A DNA stretch of 64,000 bases, from positions 62,001 to 126,000 of the forward strand of contig VSPD01000001.1 of assembly GCA_009775125.1 (NCBI GenBank), in the 5' to 3' direction. Shown here piece by piece: positions 10,229 through 19,317 of this stretch. A program made the position numbers and the translations under genes. This DNA is from Muribaculaceae bacterium (GTDB taxonomy: Bacteria > Bacteroidota > Bacteroidia > Bacteroidales > Muribaculaceae). Within the stretch, counting starts at the first letter, position 1, and every line of letters begins with the position of its first letter. The notes beneath the pieces are model-generated. The model was not told the origin of the DNA, searched no databases, and saw only the letters and a list, made by a program, of their open reading frames with translations.

Positions 10229-10267
10229 CGCCCGAATTATTATCATCATACTTACACTTTTTTTACC

Positions 10268-11938
10268 ATGATCAAATTCTACCTTACTGCCCTTGTCATG
10301 GCCGTGGTCTCATGCCTTTCGGCTGTGGCCGCCTCCTATTCGGGCACGCTGCCGGTGATGTTTATCACCACTGAAAACTCCACTCCAATCACGTCGAAAG
10401 AAACTTATCTCAACGCCACCTACTATCTCGACCCGATGGGCACAGACGCCACGGCTCTTGGCTCGAAGGACGCTCAACTCGACTTGCAAATACGCGGACG
10501 AGGCAACTATACCTGGACCGGCTTCGACAAGAAACCCTACCGCATTAAGTTCGCGGCCAAAACAGCCATTCTGGGCATGAAAAAGAGCAAGCATTTCGCC
10601 CTGCTGGCTCATGCCGACGACAACCGCGGCTTCCTTCGCAACACCATGGGTTTTTATGTGTCGAAAACGCTCGGCATGCCTTGGACCCCGGAACAACGCC
10701 CGGTTGAGGTGGTGCTCAACGGCGACTATATCGGACTGTATTTCCTTACAGAGACAATCCGTGTCGACAAGGACCGTGTAAACGTAGTGGAACAACCCGA
10801 CCTTGCCACCGGAGCAGAGGAAATAACCGGCGGATGGCTTGTGGAAATCGACAACTACGACACCGATCCCCACGTCACCGTGAAAGAAGGCGGAGACACA
10901 AACTACAATATAATATTCACATACAAGACACCCGAAGAACTGTCGGCTGAACAGGAGAAATATCTCACCGACCAGATGACCAACCTCAACACCAAGATTT
11001 ATTCCAACGCATTTGAGGCTTGCCCCTGGCAGTCGTATATCGACCTTGAAACGCTTGCCAAATTCTACCTCACCCAGGAAATCGTAGGCAACTACGAATC
11101 ATTCCACGGCTCGTGCTATCTCAACAAGCAACTGGGAGCAATGGAAAAATGGATGTTCGGCCCCGTATGGGATTTCGGTTCGTCACTTTGGCCCGGAACA
11201 CAACAAGGCTTCATCAACAAAGACGGATCCTATCACCAGGTTTGGATTGGACAGATGTGCAAGTATCCTCCGTTCATGAATATTGTGAAGAAAACCTGGC
11301 AGGATTTCTACGCCAACTCTTATTCGGCAATGCTCGAATATGCCGAATCGTTTGCTGAATCCATCAAGGACGCGGCAGCAGCCGACGCAAAACGTTGGCC
11401 GCAGTATGGCAACCCCAACGAGATGGAACGATGCGCCGACGTGCTGTCGTGGCTGCGCACACGCTGCACATGGATTCGCAAGCAGTGGGGCGGAACCAAC
11501 CCCGACTCTCCGGCTGCCACGGTATATTATGTCGACTATGACCAGCCTAACCCGTGGGCACAAGTCAACGTGTACACCTGGGGCGAGAACGGCGTTGAAT
11601 TCAACGGCAAGTGGCCCGGCTCTGCCATGACCGCCACCACTCTCGACGGTCATCCTGCGTGGGCTTACACATTCGACGACACCGAGAACATGACCGGCAA
11701 TGTAGGCCTCATATTCAACAACGGACAATCCGGTGCCGGCAACCAGACCGGCAACCTCGTGTACGTGGCCGGCGGCATCTACCACCGCGACGGCACAATG
11801 GGCGCCGACGACATCACCGCCTCTGCCGACGAAACTCCCGTCTACTACAACCTGCAAGGACAGCGCGTGGCTTGCCCGCAACCCGGCACGCTCTATATCG
11901 AGCGCACTGCCTCAAAGGCCCGCAAAGTAATCTATTAA
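10268..11938 (+). CDS. Secreted CotH-kinase-fold protein with CBM26-like module and T9SS-like tail
   Basis: Signal peptide (MIKFYLTALVMAVVSCLSAVAA), then a CotH-family kinase-like domain (about 25-415) with IRGRGNYTW, KKPYRIKF, NGDYIGLYFLTE and GPVWDFGSS. CotH proteins of spores phosphorylate coat proteins; what bacterial exported versions act on is unknown. The second Asp of the usual WDFD motif is Gly here (WDFG), so activity is uncertain. A starch-binding CBM26-like module follows (about 425-515: PWAQVNVYTWGENG, GLIFNNGQ), then a tail VYYNLQGQRVA ... GTLYIER of T9SS type. Length is 556 aa from ATG 10268. It is a single gene with its own promoter, ending at a REP-like palindrome. Confidence 0.85.
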   Translation: MIKFYLTALVMAVVSCLSAVAASYSGTLPVMFITTENSTPITSKETYLNATYYLDPMGTDATALGSKDAQLDLQIRGRGNYTWTGFDKKPYRIKFAAKTAILGMKKSKHFALLAHADDNRGFLRNTMGFYVSKTLGMPWTPEQRPVEVVLNGDYIGLYFLTETIRVDKDRVNVVEQPDLATGAEEITGGWLVEIDNYDTDPHVTVKEGGDTNYNIIFTYKTPEELSAEQEKYLTDQMTNLNTKIYSNAFEACPWQSYIDLETLAKFYLTQEIVGNYESFHGSCYLNKQLGAMEKWMFGPVWDFGSSLWPGTQQGFINKDGSYHQVWIGQMCKYPPFMNIVKKTWQDFYANSYSAMLEYAESFAESIKDAAAADAKRWPQYGNPNEMERCADVLSWLRTRCTWIRKQWGGTNPDSPAATVYYVDYDQPNPWAQVNVYTWGENGVEFNGKWPGSAMTATTLDGHPAWAYTFDDTENMTGNVGLIFNNGQSGAGNQTGNLVYVAGGIYHRDGTMGADDITASADETPVYYNLQGQRVACPQPGTLYIERTASKARKVIY

Positions 11939-11965
11939 GAACACTAACCGGCAGGAATAACCGGC

Positions 11966-12025
11966 AGGAACACAATCCTCCGGATTGTGAGTTTATTATC
12001 TCACAATCCGGAGGATTGTGTTCCT
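11966..12025. repeat. REP-like inverted pair, family A, AATCC/GGATT variant
   Basis: Two inverted copies of the GGAACACAATCC unit form a perfect 26-bp stem (11966-11991 with 12000-12025) around TTTATTAT. It lies between the convergent ends of the CotH-like gene and the antiporter gene and could serve as a bidirectional terminator. Related copies are at 20.5, 49.6, 57.2 and 58.5 kb. Confidence 0.85.
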
Positions 12026-12050
12026 ACATACCGGATTGTTTTCCTGCCTG

Positions 12051-14246
12051 TTAATTCAAATCGGAGAGGCGGGCGGTGTTGCCAACGAGGTAGAGGATGT
12101 CGCCGGGCTCGAAACAGAGGTTGGGATCGGAGTCGATATAGGTGTCGCCGCGCTGCACAGCCACGGCAAGCATGTCGTAGGCCGAGCGCAGATTGGAGGT
12201 AATCGGTGTCTTGCCGATGAGCGGCGAGGTCTCCGACAGCAGAATCGACGTGAATTTGAAATCGGCGGGGTTGATGCTCTCTGTGGCCGGACGCTGAGCC
12301 TCGACAATGGGAAGAAGACGCTCGATCTGGTCGTCGGTACCGATAACGCCGATTACATCGCCGGGGAAAACGCGACGGGCGGCATCGGGAATGGGTATAA
12401 CCTCGGCCCCGCGCTGAATGGATACGATGTTGACACCATAACGGGCGCGCACGTTGGAGTCGGCAAGACGCTCGCCAACGAAGTCGCATCCTGTGCCTAC
12501 GGTAATGTAAGCAAGGTGGAGGTCGTTTACAACGGAATTATTCTTGCCCGAACGGCGCAAGTCGCGCTCGTTGAGATTGTCGAGGAATTTCGACTCTATG
12601 GCCGACATGCGCTCCTTTACGTTGTGCGAGAACAGCATGACGATGAGCAGGATGGCGGCGATGCCGGCAGCAAGACCCACTTTCATGGAGAAGAGCCACG
12701 AAAGCACATATACAACAAACATGAGGGCAATCACGAATCGGAATATCGACATGACGATGCGCGGAACGTTTGTGGATGTGGCATCGGCGTCATTGCGTTT
12801 GCTTATAGGCAGGAGCAGGGCGAAGAGGAAAGGTGACATGGCGGCAAGGGTTACAGCCGCGCAGACGATACGCTGCCACGGCGATGCCAGTATATCCGAC
12901 AGCCATGGCATAAGGTATTGCCGGGCCACGATGGTGATGGCTATGAGTATTATCGAATACAGGAGCGTGCGCCAGATATAGCGTTTTAGAGTCACCACCC
13001 ATTGACGCTCGACAGCATTGGAGCGCGAGGCTTCTTTTTGGTAGCGGTCGATGAGGAAATTGAGACGGCGGGGAAGGTGACGCTCGACAACTTTGTAGAC
13101 GCCCGGTGCCATTTTTATGAAATAGGGCGTGGTGAAGGTGGTGAGAACCGACACGGCAACCACAATGGGGTAGATTTCCGCATCGAGCACGCCGAGGCCC
13201 ATGCCGAGAGTGGCGATGATGAAAGCAAACTCGCCAATCTGCGTGAGCGAGAAGCCCGACTCGATGGCTACAAGCAACGACTGGCCGGTGACGAGCATAC
13301 CGAATGTGCCGAACACAATCATGCCTACCACCACCACGAGCGACAGGATGAGAATCGGCAACCAATACTGCACGATAATGGCGGGCTGCACCATCATGCC
13401 CACCGATATGAAGAACACGGCGCCAAAAAGGTCCTTTACAGGAGTGACCACATGCTCGATGCGCTCGGCATAGCTTGTGCCGGCGAGGATAGAGCCCATG
13501 ACAAACGCGCCCAAGGCCATCGAGAATCCGCAGTAGACCGAGAACACGGCCATGCCCAGACACAGGCCCATGGAAACGACGAGCAAGGTTTCGGAGTTGA
13601 GGAAGCGGTTCCACGAGCGAAAGAGCGACGGCAGCACAAAGACACCTACCAAGAACCATATCACAAGGAAAAACACGAGCTTAGCAACAGAATAAAGCAA
13701 TTCGCCGCCTTCGACAGAATTGTTGATTGCGATAGACGACAGAAGCACCATCATCACCACGGCAAACATATCCTCGACAACGAGCACGGCAAGGACAAGC
13801 GATGTGAATTTTTTCTGTCGCAGTCCCAGGTCGTTGAAAGCCTTGATTATAATGGTGGTCGACGACATGGAGAGCATGCCGCCGAGGAAAAGACAGTTGA
13901 TCATCGTAAAGCCCATGAGGTGGCCAATGGCAATGCCCGCGCACATCATGCCGGCAACGATAATCAAAGCCGTGACGGCCGCCGAGCCGCCGCTGTTGAC
14001 AAGTTTCTTGAAACTGAATTCAAGCCCGAGCGAGAACAGCAGGATTACGATACCGATTTGGGCCCAGAAATCGATATTTTCTTCGGTAGTGACCGAGGGG
14101 AGGTATTCAAAGTGGGGACTTGCGAGGAAACCGGCCACGATGTATCCGAGCACTACGGGCTGCTTGATCCATTTAAAAAGAATAGTGACACCGGCGCCGA
14201 GGAGGAGGATAAAGGCAAGGTCGGTGATGAGTCCTTCTACATTCAT
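12051..14246 (-). CDS. Monovalent cation:proton antiporter, CPA2/KefB-like, with two TrkA-C-type domains
   Basis: Inner-membrane antiporter of 731 aa. The N-terminal 390 residues form the CPA2 exchanger (about 12 helices; LLFSLGLEFSFKKL, SMSSTTIIIKAF, LVVEDMFAVVMM). Two extra hydrophobic segments follow at about 415-520. The cytoplasmic C-terminus has two RCK_C/TrkA-C-like stretches (about 565-640 and 665-731; FPGDVIGVIGT, EPGDILYLVGN). There is no RCK_N nucleotide-binding domain, so it is unlike KefB/KefC in gating. The transported ion (K+ or Na+) cannot be told from the sequence. It starts 3 nt after the MgtC gene, in one operon. Confidence 0.9.
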   Translation of the reverse strand: MNVEGLITDLAFILLLGAGVTILFKWIKQPVVLGYIVAGFLASPHFEYLPSVTTEENIDFWAQIGIVILLFSLGLEFSFKKLVNSGGSAAVTALIIVAGMMCAGIAIGHLMGFTMINCLFLGGMLSMSSTTIIIKAFNDLGLRQKKFTSLVLAVLVVEDMFAVVMMVLLSSIAINNSVEGGELLYSVAKLVFFLVIWFLVGVFVLPSLFRSWNRFLNSETLLVVSMGLCLGMAVFSVYCGFSMALGAFVMGSILAGTSYAERIEHVVTPVKDLFGAVFFISVGMMVQPAIIVQYWLPILILSLVVVVGMIVFGTFGMLVTGQSLLVAIESGFSLTQIGEFAFIIATLGMGLGVLDAEIYPIVVAVSVLTTFTTPYFIKMAPGVYKVVERHLPRRLNFLIDRYQKEASRSNAVERQWVVTLKRYIWRTLLYSIILIAITIVARQYLMPWLSDILASPWQRIVCAAVTLAAMSPFLFALLLPISKRNDADATSTNVPRIVMSIFRFVIALMFVVYVLSWLFSMKVGLAAGIAAILLIVMLFSHNVKERMSAIESKFLDNLNERDLRRSGKNNSVVNDLHLAYITVGTGCDFVGERLADSNVRARYGVNIVSIQRGAEVIPIPDAARRVFPGDVIGVIGTDDQIERLLPIVEAQRPATESINPADFKFTSILLSETSPLIGKTPITSNLRSAYDMLAVAVQRGDTYIDSDPNLCFEPGDILYLVGNTARLSDLN

Positions 14247-14249
14247 ATG

Positions 14250-14966
14250 TCAGAAAGTGGTTTGATTAGCGAGTGAGATGCCGCGTGTGGGTGAGATACG
14301 GCGTATATCGTTGAAAAGGTCGGTAAGGTCTGTCGTCTCGGGCACGAGCACCACAAGGTTGAGCGTGGATGTGTTCGCTTCATAATCGACAGATATGAAA
14401 AAGTTAGTAAGGCTCACATGCCGCTCTTTGAGGAGGTTGCGGTAGGGAGTGATGTCCTGCACGACAGATGCGGTGTGGATATTGAGAATGCGCGACTCGT
14501 AATTGGCGCTCATACGATGCTCGATGCGCTCGAGCACCCACAGGATAAAGAGGATGAGGATTGTTGCCACCGTGGCAATGACATACATGCCCACCCCGAC
14601 TGTGAGGCCGAGGGCGGCGACCATCCAAATGCCGGCGGCGGTGGTGAGTCCGCGCACCGACCCTTTCATCTGGATAATCGCGCCGGCACCGAGAAAACCA
14701 ATGCCCGACACCACCTGGGCGGCAATACGGCCGGGGTCGCCGTTTTTCAAGCCAAGGTATTCCTGGGGGACATAAATAGACAGAATCATTGCGAGAGTGG
14801 CGCCCATTGCAATGAGCGAAAAGGTGCGCACTCCGGCAATCTGGCCTTTGCGCTTGCGCTCGTATCCGATTACGGCTCCAAGCACCATGGAAAGCACCAA
14901 TTTGTAGACAGAAGAGAGGGTGGTTACTTCCACCGAGTTGATTTCGGTTATAAAATTATCGAACAA
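14250..14966 (-). CDS. MgtC/SapB family membrane protein
   Basis: 238 aa, with the MgtC membrane domain in the first 150 residues (GAVIGYERKRKGQIAGVRTF, GIGFLGAGAIIQ, VRGLTTAAGIWMVAALGL) and a short soluble C-terminal part, probably ACT-like. MgtC proteins affect growth at low Mg2+ and, in Salmonella, act on ATP synthase; the role here is not known. Co-transcription with a cation antiporter (3 nt gap) suggests ion or pH homeostasis. Confidence 0.9.
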   Translation of the reverse strand: MFDNFITEINSVEVTTLSSVYKLVLSMVLGAVIGYERKRKGQIAGVRTFSLIAMGATLAMILSIYVPQEYLGLKNGDPGRIAAQVVSGIGFLGAGAIIQMKGSVRGLTTAAGIWMVAALGLTVGVGMYVIATVATILILFILWVLERIEHRMSANYESRILNIHTASVVQDITPYRNLLKERHVSLTNFFISVDYEANTSTLNLVVLVPETTDLTDLFNDIRRISPTRGISLANQTTF

Positions 14967-15056
14967 GGGAGTTGGGAGTTAGAGAGTTGGGGGTTGGGGA
15001 GTTGGATTTTCCCCGCGTTGAAACGCGGGGCACGGTGGCGGACTTGTGTTCCTAAA
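14967..15056. repeat. Low-complexity GTTGGGAGTT-type repeat and hairpin between operons
   Basis: 14967-15003 is a run of GAGTTGGG-like words, followed by the hairpin CCCCGCG TTGAAA CGCGGGG (15011-15030) and a lone end of the family A REP (CTTGTGTTCCTA, 15043-15054). No gene is visible. Confidence 0.6.
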
Positions 15057-15091
15057 AACCGGTACCCGGCGGGTGACGCCGGGTGCCGGTT
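15057..15091 (-). terminator. Intrinsic terminator of the car operon (minus strand)
   Basis: A 15-bp stem (15077-15091 with 15057-15071, one wobble) followed on the minus strand by TTTTT. It lies 17 nt after the stop of the coiled-coil gene. Confidence 0.85.
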
Positions 15092-15107
15092 TCTATATGT
15101 TGCAATG

Positions 15108-16055
15108 CTATTTAAGTGAGAACGAACGACGGGCAAGGCGGTAGTTGTCGGCAAAGAGCTCGACAGTGTAATCGCCGGGGCTGAGGGCTGTGTTCACATC
15201 CCAGTATATATGGATGTTGGCAATTTCCTCGCCTGCATATTCCACGGTTTTCTTGGCCGAACACTCGACGCTGCCTCCTTCGAATGAGAAGGTGCCGGCC
15301 GAGCCGAGAAGCTGGCCCGAGGGAGAGATGAGGCGCATGTAGATTGTCTTCTCGCCTACGGGAGTGGAGTTGTTTTGCGGAATGGTGAAAGTGACCATCA
15401 GCTGCTTCGCTTTCGAAACCTTCTTTTCGTTTTTGCCTTTTTTGTTGAGCGCAGTGAGGTTTACGCCGGTCACGTTCAATTTCTCGGCGAGGGTCATGCG
15501 CTCTGAAAGCACTTCGTTTTTGCGCGAGGTTTCCTGTACTTGGCTTGAAAGACGGGTATTTTCTTTCTTGATAGTCTCGTTTTCGGTGCGCAACTCCTGA
15601 TTTTCCTGGTTGAGGCGGTTGATTTCCTCTACATAATGGCGCAGAAGGGCACGGAGGGTCGAAATCTCGTCTTTGAGTTTCTTGATTTCAGCTGCCGATT
15701 TCTTTTTCTGGTTTTGGAGTTCTTGCTGGAGCTTCTCAACTTTGAGTTTGGCGGCCTCATATTTTTCCGTGAGCTCGCGCTTTACGGAGTCGTCCATAAT
15801 GGAGACCCGTTGGTTTTCAAGCGATGAGAATTCGCGGTTGAGTTCGTCGAAATCGCGGTCCATGAGAGCCTGGTCGAGATTGAGCTCGGCCTGCTCGCGG
15901 GCCTCGCGCTCGGCTTCGAGAGCGCGCTCCTTGCCGGCGAGCGACATGGCGAACCACACGCACGCACCGAGCACTATAACGAGGAGGACAGAGATAACGC
16001 CAAGGAGGATGCGTTTGCTCTTATCCTTGATTTTATAGTTGTTGTTATCTTCCAT
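15108..16055 (-). CDS. Membrane-anchored coiled-coil protein
   Basis: 315 aa. A short charged cytoplasmic N-terminus, one transmembrane helix (about 15-38: RILLGVISVLLVIVLGACVWF), a long coiled coil (about 40-205, heptads rich in Glu, Lys, Leu, Gln), then a small beta domain (about 225-315, IYMRLISPSGQLLG, GDYTVELFADN). The orientation suggests the coiled coil is periplasmic. I recognise the architecture as common in Bacteroidales but know of no assigned function. It lies 12 nt downstream of carB, so it is probably co-transcribed with carAB. Confidence 0.8.
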   Translation of the reverse strand: MEDNNNYKIKDKSKRILLGVISVLLVIVLGACVWFAMSLAGKERALEAEREAREQAELNLDQALMDRDFDELNREFSSLENQRVSIMDDSVKRELTEKYEAAKLKVEKLQQELQNQKKKSAAEIKKLKDEISTLRALLRHYVEEINRLNQENQELRTENETIKKENTRLSSQVQETSRKNEVLSERMTLAEKLNVTGVNLTALNKKGKNEKKVSKAKQLMVTFTIPQNNSTPVGEKTIYMRLISPSGQLLGSAGTFSFEGGSVECSAKKTVEYAGEEIANIHIYWDVNTALSPGDYTVELFADNYRLARRSFSLK

Positions 16056-16067
16056 TTTGATATTCTA

Positions 16068-19000
16068 TTAATATTCGTCCCAGCTTTTGATTTCGATGTC
16101 GTCGAGCGGCAACTGGATGAAGGCCTGGATAAAGGCCGAGGCAAGACGCGCGTTGGTGAGCAAGGGTATGTTGAGGTCGATTGCCGCGCGGCGAATCTTG
16201 TATCCGTTGGAGAGTTCGGACGATGTCTGGTTCTTGGGAATGTTGAGCACCATGTCGATCTTGCGGTTGTGGAGCAGGTCGAGGGCCTGGGGATGCTGCT
16301 CAGGCTGTGAAGGCCAGTAAACGCGGATTGCGGGGATGCCGTTTTCGTTGAGGAACTGGCAAGTGCCCGATGTGGCGTAGATGGTGAAGCCATTTTGGTG
16401 AAGCATATGGGCGGCATCGAGCATGGACGCTTTCTGACGCGGAGTGCCGGTGGAAAGGAGCACGCTCTTTTTAGGGATGCGCTGGCCCACGGCGAGCATG
16501 GCTTTGAGGATGGCCTCGTTGGTATCGACGCCGATGCAGCCAACTTCGCCGGTCGATGTCATGTCGACGCGCAGCACGGGGTCGGCGCCTTGCAGACGCT
16601 GGAACGAGAATTGCGAGGCTTTGACGCCAACGTAGTCGAGGTCGAAAGCGCTCTTGTTGGGTTTCTCGATGCGGATGCCGAGCATGGCGCGTGTGGCAAG
16701 GTCGATAAAGTTGATTTTCAACACCTTCGACACGAAGGGGAAACTGCGCGAGGCGCGGAGGTTGCACTCGATAACCTTGATATCGTTGTTCTTGGCAAGG
16801 AACTGGATGTTGAAGGGGCCGGTGATGTTGAGGGCGCGGGCAATCTGCTGCGACACCTTCTTGATGCGGCGCATGGTCTCGACATAGAGTTTCTGCGGGG
16901 GGAACTGTATGGTGGCGTCGCCGGAGTGCACGCCGGCATATTCGATGTGCTCGGATATGGCGTAGGCCATGATCTGACCGTCTTGTGCCACGGCATCCAT
17001 TTCGATTTCTTTGGCGTTCTGGATGAAGGAGGACACCACCACGGGGTGCTTTTGCGACACGTTCACGGCCATTTTTAGGAAGCGTTGAAGCTCATCGTCG
17101 TTGAAACATACGTTCATGGCCGCGCCGGAAAGGACGTAAGAGGGGCGCACAAGCACGGGGTATCCAACTTCGGCGATGAAGTCCTCGATGTCGGCAAACG
17201 ATGTGAGCTCGCGCCATGCGGGCTGGTCGATGCCGAGACGGTCGAGCATGGCGGAGAACTTGTGGCGGTCTTCGGCGTTGTCGATAGATGCCGAGGATGT
17301 GCCGAGGATATTCACGCCCTGGGCGTTGAGCCGTGTGGCGAGGTTGTTGGGAATCTGGCCGCCTACCGAGAGGATTGTGCCGTGGGGCTGCTCGAGATCC
17401 TCGATATCCATCACGCGCTCGAATGTGAGTTCGTCGAAATAGAGACGGTCGCACATGTCGTAGTCGGTAGACACGGTCTCGGGGTTGTAGTTAATCATAA
17501 CCGAACGCCAGCCTTGCTCGCGCACGGTCATGAGCGCGTTTACCGAACACCAGTCGAATTCCACCGACGAGCCGATGCGATAGGCGCCGGAGCCGAGGAC
17601 AATAACGGAGCGGTGGTCGGGATTGGAGTAATCGATGTCGCTCTCGGTACCGTTGTATGTAAGGTAGAGATAATTTGTGCGTGCGGGGAACTCGCCGGCA
17701 AGGGTGTCGATCTGCTTCACCACGGGGAGGATGCCGAGAGTTTTGCGCCAGGCGCGGACGGCGAGGTTGGCTTCTTCGCCGTCGGTCATGCCGCCCTTGA
17801 ATACGGAGCGGGCAATCTGGAAGTCGGAGAATCCTTGCTGTTTGGCCTGTCGGAGAAGGTCGGCCGGGAGGGTTTCGAGGGTGTCGTATTTTTCGAGTTC
17901 GTCGGCCGTCTGCATAATATTTTGCAAACGGTAGAGGAACCATTTGTCGATTTTGGTAAGGTCGTGGATACGGTCGACGGTATAGCCCTGGGCCATAGCC
18001 TTGGCAATGACGAAGATGCGCTTGTCGGTGGGCGCGGTGAGGGCCTTGTCGATATTGTCGATTTTTATATCCTTGTTTTCAACGAAACCGTGCATGCCTT
18101 GGCCAATCATGCGGAGACCTTTCTGGATGGCTTCCTCGAAGGTGCGACCGATGGCCATGACCTCGCCGACAGATTTCATCGACGAGCCGATTTCGCGGCT
18201 CACGTTCTGGAATTTGCCAAGGTCCCAGCGGGGGAGTTTCACCACCACGTAGTCGAGGGCCGGCTCGAAGAACGCGCTGGTGTCTTTTGTCACGGAGTTG
18301 CGCAGGTCCATAAGGCCGTAGCCGAGGCCGAGTTTTGCGGCCACGAAAGCAAGGGGATAGCCTGTGGCTTTCGACGCGAGGGCCGACGAACGGCTCAGGC
18401 GGGCATTTACCTCGATTACGCGATAGTCCATCGACGCGGGGTCGAAGGCGTACTGCACGTTACATTCGCCCACGATGCCGATATGGCGGATAATCTTGAT
18501 GGCGAGGGCGCGGAGATAGTGGTAGTCTTCGTTGGAAAGCGTCTGCGAGGGAGCCACGACGATACTTTCGCCGGTGTGGATGCCGAGCGGGTCGAAGTTC
18601 TCCATGTTGCAGACGGTGATGCAGTTGTCGTAGCGGTCGCGCACCACCTCGTATTCCACTTCCTTCCAGCCTTTGAGCGACTTCTCTACAAGCACCTGGG
18701 GCGAGAAAGAGAGCGCTTTCTCGACAAGGGCGGTGAGCTGCGCGTCGTTGTCGCAGAAACCCGAGCCGAGACCGCCGAGCGCATAGGCGGCGCGGACGAT
18801 TACGGGGTAGCCGAGTTCGTTGGCCACGGAGATGGCCTCGTCGATGGTGTTCACGGCCTGGCTCTTGATGGTCTTGACGCCGATTTCGTCGAGTTTCTTC
18901 ACAAAGAGCTCGCGGTCTTCTGTTTCCTCGATAGCCTTAACGGGTGTGCCAAGCACCTTCACGTTGTATTTTTCGAGGATGCCCGAACGCTGGAGCTCGA

Positions 19001-19295
19001 CGCCGCAGTTGAGGGCAGTCTGTCCGCCGAAAGCAAGGAGGATACCCTGGGGCTTCTCTTTGGCGATAACCTTTTCTACAAAATAAGGGGTGACGGGCAG
19101 GAAGTAAATTTTGTCGGCGAAGCCTTCGGAAGTCTGCACCGTGGCGATGTTAGGGTTGATAAGCACCGTTTCGATGCCCTCCTCTTTCATGGCTTTGAGG
19201 GCCTGCGAGCCGGAATAGTCGAATTCGCCGGCTTCACCGATTTTCAACGCACCGCTGCCCAGGAGCAGCACTTTCTTTATATTGTGGGGTTCCAT
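16068..19295 (-). CDS. carB: Carbamoyl-phosphate synthase large subunit
   Basis: 1075 aa, the full family length. It makes carbamoyl phosphate from bicarbonate, ammonia (delivered by CarA) and two ATP, for pyrimidines and arginine. The two homologous ATP-grasp halves are visible (LLGSGALKIGEAGEFDYSG at the start, VLGSGAYRIGSSVEFDWC near 560), each with RAAYALGGLG / RPSYVLSGAAM-type nucleotide loops, and the C-terminal MGS-like allosteric domain (about 930-1075). The gene follows carA by 22 nt. A 749-codon open frame on the opposite strand is a codon-bias shadow. Confidence 0.97.
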   Translation of the reverse strand: MEPHNIKKVLLLGSGALKIGEAGEFDYSGSQALKAMKEEGIETVLINPNIATVQTSEGFADKIYFLPVTPYFVEKVIAKEKPQGILLAFGGQTALNCGVELQRSGILEKYNVKVLGTPVKAIEETEDRELFVKKLDEIGVKTIKSQAVNTIDEAISVANELGYPVIVRAAYALGGLGSGFCDNDAQLTALVEKALSFSPQVLVEKSLKGWKEVEYEVVRDRYDNCITVCNMENFDPLGIHTGESIVVAPSQTLSNEDYHYLRALAIKIIRHIGIVGECNVQYAFDPASMDYRVIEVNARLSRSSALASKATGYPLAFVAAKLGLGYGLMDLRNSVTKDTSAFFEPALDYVVVKLPRWDLGKFQNVSREIGSSMKSVGEVMAIGRTFEEAIQKGLRMIGQGMHGFVENKDIKIDNIDKALTAPTDKRIFVIAKAMAQGYTVDRIHDLTKIDKWFLYRLQNIMQTADELEKYDTLETLPADLLRQAKQQGFSDFQIARSVFKGGMTDGEEANLAVRAWRKTLGILPVVKQIDTLAGEFPARTNYLYLTYNGTESDIDYSNPDHRSVIVLGSGAYRIGSSVEFDWCSVNALMTVREQGWRSVMINYNPETVSTDYDMCDRLYFDELTFERVMDIEDLEQPHGTILSVGGQIPNNLATRLNAQGVNILGTSSASIDNAEDRHKFSAMLDRLGIDQPAWRELTSFADIEDFIAEVGYPVLVRPSYVLSGAAMNVCFNDDELQRFLKMAVNVSQKHPVVVSSFIQNAKEIEMDAVAQDGQIMAYAISEHIEYAGVHSGDATIQFPPQKLYVETMRRIKKVSQQIARALNITGPFNIQFLAKNNDIKVIECNLRASRSFPFVSKVLKINFIDLATRAMLGIRIEKPNKSAFDLDYVGVKASQFSFQRLQGADPVLRVDMTSTGEVGCIGVDTNEAILKAMLAVGQRIPKKSVLLSTGTPRQKASMLDAAHMLHQNGFTIYATSGTCQFLNENGIPAIRVYWPSQPEQHPQALDLLHNRKIDMVLNIPKNQTSSELSNGYKIRRAAIDLNIPLLTNARLASAFIQAFIQLPLDDIEIKSWDEY

Positions 19296-19317
19296 GATGG
19301 TTTATCTTGTTTGAAAG

